Below are positions 6,827-14,400 of a stretch of DNA of 14,706 nt, in pieces. Below the pieces are notes generated by a model. That model saw nothing but the letters and a program-made list of their open reading frames with translations, did not search any database and was not told the DNA's origin. The translations under genes and the position numbers were made by a program. Within the stretch, counting starts at the first letter, position 1, and the number at the start of each line of letters is the position of its first letter. This DNA comes from an uncultured Clostridia bacterium (GTDB lineage Bacteria > Bacillota > Clostridia > TANB77 > CAG-508): assembly GCA_944393345.1 (NCBI GenBank), contig CALXZW010000026.1, forward strand, positions 1 to 14,706. The letters run 5' to 3'.

Positions 6827-6840
6827 CTAAAGCAAGTAGT

Positions 6841-6869
6841 ATTTTATCATATTTTTTTTTATTTTTCAA
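6841..6869 (-). promoter_or_regulatory. Sigma-A type promoter of the rpsF operon
   Basis: On the minus strand TTGAAA (6864-6869), a 17-base A-rich spacer and TAAAAT (6841-6846), with TGA directly before the -10 box. The predicted start lies about 80 bases before the rpsF ATG. An AAGCAT/ATGCTT hairpin (6868-6883) overlaps its upstream edge. Confidence 0.75.
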
Positions 6870-6947
6870 GCATTTTTATGCTTTTTCAGAAAAAAAGAGT
6901 AACCCTGATTTTATAATTAATAATTCACATTTTTACTATTAATATAT

Positions 6948-6978
6948 GATAACTATCTGTTTTTTCTAGATAGTTATC
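6948..6978. repeat. Perfect 11-bp inverted repeat
   Basis: GATAACTATCT (6948-6958) and AGATAGTTATC (6968-6978) are separated by 9 bases. Neither side has a proper T-run directly after the stem, so it is not an obvious terminator. ATAGTTAT recurs at 6986-6993. Its function is unknown; an operator or a structured RNA element is possible. Confidence 0.6.
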
Positions 6979-7117
6979 CCCGGTAATAGTTATTTTTATT
7001 AGCAGTTCAAATTTTAATTTTTTTAAACTTTTCTATTTATCTTTTTATTAGATTTTTATATAATTCAATCAAATCTCAGTTATACTTTCTTATGCACTTC
7101 TAAAGTTGTGATTGTAA

Positions 7118-7160
7118 AGATAAGCTTGTTTTTTAGTTTTTAGCTTATCTCTTTTTATTT
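7118..7160 (+). terminator. Terminator-like hairpin on the plus strand with no gene upstream
   Basis: AGATAAGCT (7118-7126) and AGCTTATCT (7142-7150) form a 9-bp stem with a 15-base T-rich loop, followed by CTTTTTATTT. The tail points to the plus strand, yet no plus-strand gene lies upstream, so it may end a small RNA or be a relic. Confidence 0.5.
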
Positions 7161-7179
7161 CAGTTCTAACTCTTTCAAT

Positions 7180-7221
7180 AGATGAGGACCAACGGAATTT
7201 TACTTCCATTGGTCCTCATCT
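7180..7221 (-). terminator. G+C-rich hairpin downstream of the acquired gene
   Basis: A 13-bp perfect stem (GATGAGGACCAA at 7181-7192 with TTGGTCCTCATC at 7209-7220, plus an outer A-T pair), then one mismatch and four more pairs around a 6-base loop. It starts about 20 bases after the stop codon of the upstream gene on the minus strand. There is no clear T-run after it, so it is a terminator or mRNA-end stabiliser by position only. Its composition matches that gene, not the flanks. Confidence 0.6.
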
Positions 7222-7242
7222 TATGCTACAACAGAGAGTTGA

Positions 7243-7710
7243 TTACACTTCTTTATAGGTGTTAATAAACACCATACCGTTAACAACCCATCTGTCATCA
7301 GGATTCGGCTGTCCCTCTTTGTTGGCGCTTACAATGAAATCGCCTTCGCCGTGAGGGATGCCATCACGATTGGCTGTGAGCAATTCGCCCCAACTAGTAG
7401 CGACCTTAACTTGATCGGTGACTTGCTCTGCAAAGATAGTTTCGGCATTTTCATCCACGATAGTAGCGATTTCAAACTCGCCTTCAGGGATGTTCTCCTC
7501 AGTAATGGGAGTGCCGTCGATCAGAGTATAGGTCTTAGCCAACTTCTCGATGGTTACGGGCCATACTTCACCAACTGTGCCAATAAGCTTGATGCACTTG
7601 ACATCGTTTGTGGTGTAGTGGCAGTCCTCGAGAAAGTTATAGAGCTTAGTTCCAGCAGCGACCTTCTCAGCCTTCATAATGTAATTCCGTTTTGTGTACT
7701 TTTTCATCAT
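7243..7710 (-). CDS. Probable acquired gene; protein of two PGDYG-like halves
   Basis: The 155-residue product starts at the ATG-ATG at 7710, preceded by GGAAAGGA. The open frame extends to an ATG at 7812, but that codon lies inside the promoter, so it cannot be the start. The first half ends GEVWPVTIEKLAKTYTLIDG and the second GEGDFIVSANKEG, then RWVVNGMVFINTYKEV. Both halves recall the 'GDY...G..W.V....F...Y' pattern of the PGDYG family, suggesting an internal duplication; this family call is from motif memory and is tentative. No membrane helix or signal peptide is present. Base composition is strikingly unlike its neighbours (28 of 60 bases G or C in 7441-7500), with codons such as GCC, ACC and GTC that neighbours avoid. 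Together with its own promoter and hairpin this indicates recent horizontal gain. Function is unknown. Confidence 0.75.
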   Translation of the reverse strand: MMKKYTKRNYIMKAEKVAAGTKLYNFLEDCHYTTNDVKCIKLIGTVGEVWPVTIEKLAKTYTLIDGTPITEENIPEGEFEIATIVDENAETIFAEQVTDQVKVATSWGELLTANRDGIPHGEGDFIVSANKEGQPNPDDRWVVNGMVFINTYKEV

Positions 7711-8010
7711 GATAATCCTTTCCGCCCTTTCGGACTTGACAATCTTATCGACTGCCCATTTTATTTTTATTTGTAGCAGGATATTACCTACATCAATATT
7801 ATCATACCACATTTTATGTAAAATTGCAAGTTTTAGTACCTGTAAAACTACTGTCCCTAATTATTATTTTAATACTGCAATTTTGAAGTCAAATAAACAA
7901 TATGTGTAACATCTAAAACACAGCATAAAATTTTATTAAATAATTACCCCTAATATAAAAAGTAATAAATCTTATATTTTATAGATTTTTCAATATTTTC
8001 TGTAATATGA
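7711..8010. other. Intergenic region between the acquired gene and the calcium ATPase
   Basis: Positions 7711-7830 are the leader and promoter of the acquired gene; composition drops to the local AT-rich level at about 7740-7830. From 7830 to 8010 I see no gene and only a weak 6-bp hairpin (AAATCT/AGATTT on the minus strand, about 7969-7990) downstream of the ATPase stop. Confidence 0.5.
7801..7829 (-). promoter_or_regulatory. Promoter of the acquired gene
   Basis: On the minus strand TTGCAA (7824-7829), a 17-base spacer and TATGAT (7801-7806), with TG one base upstream of the -10 box. The predicted transcript starts near 7794, giving a leader of about 80 bases before the ATG at 7710. This settles the start codon choice for the gene. 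Confidence 0.72.
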
Positions 8011-10614
8011 CTAAATTCCGGTTGCTTTTTTTAAATTTAATTGTTGAATTTTTGTATCCTTTTCATTATTCATTAATTTTTGTATTTCCATTATAGGAAT
8101 TGGTAAAAATGAAATTATTAATGTTATCATCCATTGATTTGAATTTAATTCTACTAATTGAAAAATAGATGCTAAATTAGGCTCTAAAGCAACAATTAAT
8201 TGTATAAAACCTCCTAAAAAGAAACTACCTATTAAGAATTTATTCTCAGTTAATTTATTTTTAAATATAGATGCTTCACTTTTTATATTTAAGCTGTGCA
8301 CTAATTCTAATAATCCTAATGAAATAAATGCCATAGTTCTTGCTACTTCAAGTCCATAATATTTATTTCCTATGCTAAATGCTACTAATGTTAACATTCC
8401 AATCATTATTCCTTCTATAACAATTTTTCCCCATAAACCATCTGCAAAAATTCCTTTTTTAGAATTAATTGGTTTTCTTTTCATTATATCTTTTTCAGGT
8501 GGCTCTAAACCTAATGCAATAGCTGGTAATGAATCTGTTACTAAATTTATCCATAATAATTGAATAGCTAATAACGGAGATTTTAACCCCAATATTAACC
8601 CTATAAATATTGTTACTATTTCTCCTATATTTGTTGCTATTAAAAAATGAATTGCCTTTTTAATATTATCATAAATATTCCTTCCTTGCTTAACTGCTTC
8701 TACTATTGTTACAAAATTATCATCTGTTAAAATCATGTCTGAAGCATTTTTAGCAACATCTGTTCCATTCCTTCCCATTGCAATCCCTATATCTGCATTT
8801 TTTAGTGCTGGACTATCATTAACCCCATCCCCAGTCATAGCAACAACTGCTCCAGTTTTTTGCCATGCTTTTACAATTCTAACCTTATGTTCTGGTGTAA
8901 CTCTAGCAAATACCGAATAATTGGAAATATTTTTTTCTAATTCTTTTTGTGAAATATTATCTAATTCTTGACCAGTTATTGCCATATCATTTTTATCTAA
9001 AATATTTAACTCTTTAGCTATTGCTTTTGCTGTTAAAATATGATCTCCAGTTATCATTACAGTTTTTATTCCCGCTTTTCTACAAGTATTTACCGCTTCT
9101 TTTACACCTTCTCTTGGTGGATCTATCATGCCAATTAATCCTACAAAATTTAAATTATTTTCTATAGTAACAGTATCTATTTTACTAGGTAATGTACTTA
9201 TATCTTTATATGCTACTGCTATTACTCTTAATGCTTTATTTGCCATATTTATATTGTCTGATAAAACTTTATTTCTATCTATATTTATACATTTATTAAT
9301 TAAAATATCTGGTGCACCTTTTGTTATTACTCTATACCCACTATTAATTTTATGAATAGTTGTCATCATTTTTCTATTTGAATCAAAAGGTATTTCACTT
9401 TTTCTTGGCATTAAATTATATAATTCATATTTGTTTTTTCCGTTTTTTAATGCTTGATTTACTATTGCTACCTCTGTTGGCTCTCCTTTTATTTCTGCTT
9501 TTCCATTTTTATATATTATCTCACAGTCTGTACACATAGTTCCTAATTCAAGTGTAAAACTAGAATTTTCAGATTTTATTTCAACAACTTCCATTTTGTT
9601 TTGAGTCAAAGTTCCTGTTTTATCTGAACAAATTACATTACTACTACCTAATGTTTCAACTGCTGGCAATTTTCTAATTATACTGTTTTTCTTAGCCATT
9701 CTAGTTACACCTATTGATAATACAATGGTAACTATTGCTGGTAATCCCTCTGGAATCGCTGCTACTGCTAATCCAACTGATGTCATAAACATTTCTACTG
9801 GATCAATTTTCTTTATTACTCCAATTATAAATATTATTAAACATATAAATAAACATACTAAACCTAAAATTTTTCCTACTTGATTTAACTTTTTTTGAAT
9901 TGGCGTTTCAGGTGATTCATCATTAATCATCATATTTGCTATTTGACCAACTTTGGTTTTCATGCCTGTTTCAACAACAACAGCTTTTGCATGTCCATTT
10001 ACTACAATGCTAGACATAAAAACCATATTTAAAATATCACCTAATGAAGATTTTTCTTTAATAACTGCATTTTCATTTTTTAAAATTGGTTCTGTTTCTC
10101 CAGTCAAACTAGATTCTTCGATTTTTAAGTTAAAACTTTCAATTATTCTTGCATCTGCTGGCACAAAATTTCCTGCCTCTAAAATTATTATATCTCCTGG
10201 AACTAAATCTTCTGCATTTATTTCTATAGTTTCATTATTCCTTACCACTTTGGCTTTAGGTGGAGTTAATTGTTTTAATGCTTCTATTGATCTTTCTGCT
10301 TTTGCCTCTTGTATAACACCCATTAATGCATTTACTATTACAATGCCTATTATTATTATTGAATCAATATAATCATTTTGTCCTTGAATATAAGATATTA
10401 TAGCTGAAACTATTGATGCAACAATTAATATTATTATCATAAAATCATTAAACTGCTTTAAAAATTTTATAATAATACTTTCTTTAGGCTTATCTTTCAA
10501 TTTATTTTTACCGTATTTTTCTTGCCTTGCTTTAGCATCCTCATATGATAAACCTCTTTGCTTGTTTGTCCTAAGTTTTCTTAAAACTTCTTCTTTACTT
10601 AATGTGTACCACAT
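8011..10614 (-). CDS. P-type calcium-transporting ATPase (P2A, SERCA-like)
   Basis: The 867-residue pump uses ATP to move cations, most likely Ca2+, out of the cell. Domains in order: cation-ATPase N-terminal domain (1-70), helices M1-M2, actuator domain with TGET (171-174), M3-M4, phosphorylation domain with DKTGTLT (Asp331), nucleotide-binding domain with KGAPD (432-436), hinge motifs MITGDH (520-525) and TGDGVND (594-600), then M5-M10. Ligands of both SERCA calcium sites can be matched: V284, A285, I287, E289 in M4 (IPEGLP); N662 and E665 in M5; N690, T693, D694 in M6 (NLVTDSLPA); E770 in M8. Length is normal for bacterial members. The ATG is preceded by AAAGGAGAGG six bases away. It is divergent from ytaF across a 163-base gap. 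Ca2+ specificity is inferred from these residues. Confidence 0.93.
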   Translation of the reverse strand: MWYTLSKEEVLRKLRTNKQRGLSYEDAKARQEKYGKNKLKDKPKESIIIKFLKQFNDFMIIILIVASIVSAIISYIQGQNDYIDSIIIIGIVIVNALMGVIQEAKAERSIEALKQLTPPKAKVVRNNETIEINAEDLVPGDIIILEAGNFVPADARIIESFNLKIEESSLTGETEPILKNENAVIKEKSSLGDILNMVFMSSIVVNGHAKAVVVETGMKTKVGQIANMMINDESPETPIQKKLNQVGKILGLVCLFICLIIFIIGVIKKIDPVEMFMTSVGLAVAAIPEGLPAIVTIVLSIGVTRMAKKNSIIRKLPAVETLGSSNVICSDKTGTLTQNKMEVVEIKSENSSFTLELGTMCTDCEIIYKNGKAEIKGEPTEVAIVNQALKNGKNKYELYNLMPRKSEIPFDSNRKMMTTIHKINSGYRVITKGAPDILINKCINIDRNKVLSDNINMANKALRVIAVAYKDISTLPSKIDTVTIENNLNFVGLIGMIDPPREGVKEAVNTCRKAGIKTVMITGDHILTAKAIAKELNILDKNDMAITGQELDNISQKELEKNISNYSVFARVTPEHKVRIVKAWQKTGAVVAMTGDGVNDSPALKNADIGIAMGRNGTDVAKNASDMILTDDNFVTIVEAVKQGRNIYDNIKKAIHFLIATNIGEIVTIFIGLILGLKSPLLAIQLLWINLVTDSLPAIALGLEPPEKDIMKRKPINSKKGIFADGLWGKIVIEGIMIGMLTLVAFSIGNKYYGLEVARTMAFISLGLLELVHSLNIKSEASIFKNKLTENKFLIGSFFLGGFIQLIVALEPNLASIFQLVELNSNQWMITLIISFLPIPIMEIQKLMNNEKDTKIQQLNLKKATGI

Positions 10615-10680
10615 ATACTTCCTCTCCTTTGTTTTTATTTATTAAAATCTATGTTTATTTTTTTTTATTTATGACTATTT

Positions 10681-10709
10681 TTCACAAATTACTTTTTTCG
10701 ACATATTAT
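10681..10709 (+). promoter_or_regulatory. Probable promoter of ytaF
   Basis: TTCACA (10681-10686), a 17-base spacer and TATTAT (10704-10709); each box matches five of six consensus bases. It points to ytaF, in the gap divergent from the calcium ATPase. If ytaF is sporulation-specific a different sigma factor might be expected, so this remains a prediction. Confidence 0.5.
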
Positions 10710-10713
10710 ATTA

Positions 10714-10748
10714 ACAAGCAAAATAAATTTATATTTTCTTTTGCTTGT
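10714..10748 (+). promoter_or_regulatory. Inverted repeat in the ytaF leader
   Basis: ACAAGCAAAA (10714-10723) and TTTTGCTTGT (10739-10748) pair over 10 bp with a 15-base loop. It starts at the predicted transcription start and ends 18 bases before AAGGAGG. No T-run follows, so an operator or leader hairpin is more likely than a terminator. Confidence 0.5.
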
Positions 10749-10777
10749 ACTAATTTGAAATTATATAAGGAGGTTAT

Positions 10778-11437
10778 ATGCTTATATACTCGTTAATGTT
10801 ATCTATTTCTAGCAGTATAGATTCTTTAGGAATTGGTATTACATATGGTGTAAAAAATGTTAAAATATCCTATAAAGCAAAAGTTATTTTATTTACTGTT
10901 TCATTTTTTTCTTCGATTATCTCTATTTGGTTTGGTTATTTATTAAAAAATTTTCTTTCTATTTATTTCGCAAAATATCTCGGAAGTTTTATGCTTATTC
11001 TTATTGGAATATTTTTAATTTTTCAAAATTTAAAAAAAGAAGACAAAAAAACAGTCAAGAGTGATTTTATCAATCTTGACCATTCTGAAGAAAAAATTTT
11101 TAGTTTTTTTATTAAATTTTTAGGTATTACAATTCAAATTATTAAAAACCCTATTTCTTCTGATTTTGATAATTCGAAAACTATAGATATTAGAGAATCG
11201 CTATTTTTAGGAATTGCTCTTTCTTTAGATAGTTTTTGTATAGGTATTAGTGTTAGTATGTTAGAAATACATTCTTTTCTTTTTCCTATTGCTATTAGTT
11301 TATTTCAACTAATATTTATGTGCTTAGGAAATTTTATAGGAAATAAATTGCACCACTTATTTAAAATTCCTGATAACATTTGGGGAATTAGTTCAGCTAT
11401 TTTACTAATTTTAATTGGTACTTTTAGCTTATATTAA
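10778..11437 (+). CDS. ytaF: Sporulation membrane protein YtaF (MntP-like fold)
   Basis: The 219-residue protein has about six membrane helices in two related halves. The first half has SISSSIDSLGIGITYG (Asp15) and the second ALSLDSFCIGISVSM (Asp151), the paired Asp helices shared by the MntP manganese-efflux family. The linker sequence NPISSDFDNSKTID (124-137) before the second half is the feature that points to YtaF, where it usually reads with more Asp and a Gly. YtaF is known as a sporulation membrane protein in B. subtilis; its transported ion, if any, is not clear. AAGGAGG (10767-10773) lies four bases before the ATG. It is the only plus-strand gene here. Its stop is two bases from the smc stop with no terminator between them. 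A plain MntP is the alternative. Confidence 0.8.
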   Translation: MLIYSLMLSISSSIDSLGIGITYGVKNVKISYKAKVILFTVSFFSSIISIWFGYLLKNFLSIYFAKYLGSFMLILIGIFLIFQNLKKEDKKTVKSDFINLDHSEEKIFSFFIKFLGITIQIIKNPISSDFDNSKTIDIRESLFLGIALSLDSFCIGISVSMLEIHSFLFPIAISLFQLIFMCLGNFIGNKLHHLFKIPDNIWGISSAILLILIGTFSLY

Positions 11438-11439
11438 TT

Positions 11440-14400
11440 CTATTTCAATTTAATTGAAAGCAATTTAGAAATTCCATTTTCCTCCATAGTAACACCATAA
11501 ACTGTATCTGCTGCTTCCATTGTTCCTTTTCTATGAGTTATAACTAAAAATTGAGTATCTTTTGCAAATTTCTTTAAGTATTCAGCATATCTATATACAT
11601 TAACATCATCAAGTGCTGCCTCTATTTCATCTAACACACAAAATGGAGCTGGGTTTATTTTTAATATAGCAAATAATAATGCTATTGCTGTAAAAGCTTT
11701 TTCTCCTCCTGATAATAATGTCATATTTTGTAATTTTTTTCCTGGTGGCTGTACTGTTATCTCAATTCCACATTCTAATATGTTTGACTCATCTTCTAGT
11801 CTTAGACTAGCTGTTCCTCCACCAAATAATTCTTTAAATACTTCTTCAAAGTTTTTATTTATCACTTCAAAGTTTTCTTTAAATTGCTCTTTCATTATTG
11901 CTGTCATATCTGTAATCATTTTTCTTAATTTAGACATTGTATTTTCTAAGTCAACTCTTTGTTCAGACATAAAGTCGTATCGCTCTTTTAAAGTTTTATA
12001 TTCTTCTATAGAATCAATATTTACACTTCCTAAATTTTTAATATCATTTCTCAAGTCATTTACCTTTTTCTGTGTCATTGCGACATTTTCAGGTCTTTTC
12101 CCATCTCCAATATTATTTGGTGTTAACTCATATTCTTCCCACATCTTATTTATTATTGAATTTATATCTTCTTCTGTTTTATTTTTCTTTACATCAATTT
12201 TTACTAATTGTGATTTTATATTTTCTATTATTTCAAATTTTGCTGTTATTTGTTCTTCTTGTTCATTTAATTTTTCATTTTTTTGTATTCTGAGTATTTT
12301 TAATTCTTCTATTTTTGTACCACTTGAATTTACTTCTTCTTTTATTTTTTCAATTTTTTCTTTTATATCTTCTATTGATTTTTCTAATGTGAAATTTTCT
12401 TGAATTGACTTTTCTATTTGTATTTTTTTGTTTAATATATTTTTGTTATTATTTTCTATTTCTTGATTTATTCTTTCTTCAATTTCATAAATAGATGCTT
12501 CACTTTCATCAAACGAAGATACAGAAATTTTTAAGTTTGTTATATCAAAATTTAAGTCATCAATATATTTTTGAGTATCTTTATTATTTTCTGCAAATTC
12601 ATTAATAATTGTAGTCAATTCTTCCGTATTTTTATTTATTTTCTGAATTTCTTCTTTTATTTCTTCTTGTTTTAATAATGATTCTTGGTTTTCTTCTTCT
12701 AATTTTTTTTGTTCATCTTTTAATTTATTTAATCTTGTTTCTTGTTTTAAAATATTATCATCTATTGATATTATTTTTTGTTTTTCGGTAGCATACAATA
12801 TATCAATTTCTTGAAGTTCTTTTTCTAATCCCATTGCTAATTCTATTGTGTTTTCTGTACTCTCCTCATATTCTTTTTTCTCTTTTTCTAATACATTTAT
12901 TTTTTCTTTTATTTCTGCAATCTCTTTTTCTAACTTCTCTATTTCTTTTCCTCTACCTAAAATATTAACTGTTTTTTTATTCACAGATCCACCTGTAATT
13001 GCACCAGAAGGATTTATAATATCTCCTTGTGATGTTATTATTCTAAAAATATATCCATTTTGTTTTGCAACTTTTATAGCTGTTTCCATATTATCTACGA
13101 TTACAGTTCTACCTAATAAATTTAGTATAATTTGTTCATATTTTTTATTGAATTTTATTAAATCGGAAGCTATTCCAATTATTCCTTTTTCATTTCCTTT
13201 AATTTTGTCTAACTTTTTTCCTCTTACAGAAGAAATAGGTAAAAATGATGCTCTTCCTAAATTGTTTTTTCTTAAATGTTCTACTAACTTTTTTGCATCT
13301 TCTTCTGTTTCTGTAACTATATTTTGAAGGCTAGCTCCTAAGCACATTTCTATTGCAGTTTGATATTCTTCTGGAACTTCTATTATATTAGCCAGTACTC
13401 CGTTCATTCCTTTACCTAATTCTTTAATGTTTTCACAATCTTTTAGCAAATCTTTTACACTTTTTATATAACCTTCTTTTTCCTTTTCTGTTTCTATTAA
13501 AAATTTAAGTTTTGAATCTTTAATTCTCATTTCACTAGATAGTATATTTATGTTTCCTTCATATTGTTTTATCTTCTTTGATATCTCTTCTTTTTTACCA
13601 TTTATTTCTTCTAGCTCTTTTTCAATTTTATTTCTTTTATTTTCAATTTCGTAAAATTGTTTTGATATATCTTCTTTGCTTAATCTTGTATTATCTAATT
13701 CTGATATATTTAATGACATTTCATTTTTTATTTGATTTTGTCTTTTTTCAAAATTTTGATAATTTACTTCTTGTGTATTGATATTTGATTGCAATTCATA
13801 TTTTTTATCTACATTTTGCTCTACTTTTTGTTTATAGCCTTCTATTTCAAGTTCTTTACTTGTTAATTTTTCAGTAATTTTTGCTAATTCTCTTTGCTTT
13901 TCTTCTAGCTCTTTTTCAAATTTTTCTTTACTTTGTTTTAAATTTTCTTTTTTTGCCTGTTTTAATTCTATTTCTTTTTTTAATTCTTTTATTCTTTCTT
14001 CTAATTCTACTATTTCTTTTTCATATCTTTGAGTATTCTCTTTGTTATTGGCAATTTTCGTATTTGCAACATTTATATCAGAATTTAGCATTTCTATTTC
14101 TTTTTGACTCTCAAATCCTAAATTTGACATTTCCTCAATTTTATTTGTTATATCATCAATCTCTGTTTTTAATTCTTCTTTAAGCATTTTTATTCTTTCT
14201 AGCCTTCCTTCTTCTTCATTACATTGATTTTGATATATTTCTTCATCTTTTACAAACTCTTCTAATGTTTTTTTGTATTTTTCTATATTGTATATAAAAA
14301 GTCCTATTTCTATGTTTTTTAATTCTTCTCTTAAATTTAGATATTTTTTTGCTTTTTCTGCTTGTCCTTTTAATGGTTCTATATTTGTTTCTATTTCAGC

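Larger units (their letters stand above)
6884..7242. other. Non-coding region with three inverted repeats
   Basis: No convincing gene is seen on either strand. The stretch is extremely AT-rich up to about 7170 (9 of 60 bases are G or C in 7021-7080). It contains a perfect 11-bp hairpin (6948-6978), a plus-strand terminator-like hairpin (7118-7160) and a G+C-rich hairpin (7180-7221) that belongs to the next cassette. These are listed separately. Confidence 0.6.

Noticed and set aside
6948..6993. Three ATAGTTAT/ATAACTAT units as a CRISPR or iteron array
   Set aside because: There are only a few short AT-rich units without regular spacing; no spacers or cas/rep genes are present.
7351..7776. 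141-codon open frame on the plus strand inside the high-G+C cassette
   Set aside because: It is antisense to the 155-residue gene, which has a promoter, a ribosome binding site and recognisable motifs on the minus strand. The plus frame has no ribosome binding site of note and no recognisable motif.
7711..7812. Longer N-terminus of the acquired gene starting at the ATG at 7812
   Set aside because: That ATG is within the promoter (between the -35 and -10 boxes), so it would not be transcribed. The ATG at 7710 has a proper ribosome binding site.
7969..7990. Weak hairpin after the calcium ATPase stop as a terminator
   Set aside because: It has only six A/T-rich pairs and the following T-run is displaced; too weak to call.
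12848..13327. 159-codon plus-strand open frame within smc
   Set aside because: It is a shadow of the coiled-coil and hinge codons of smc, full of Phe, Ser and Leu, as expected from the complement of AT-rich Lys/Glu codons.
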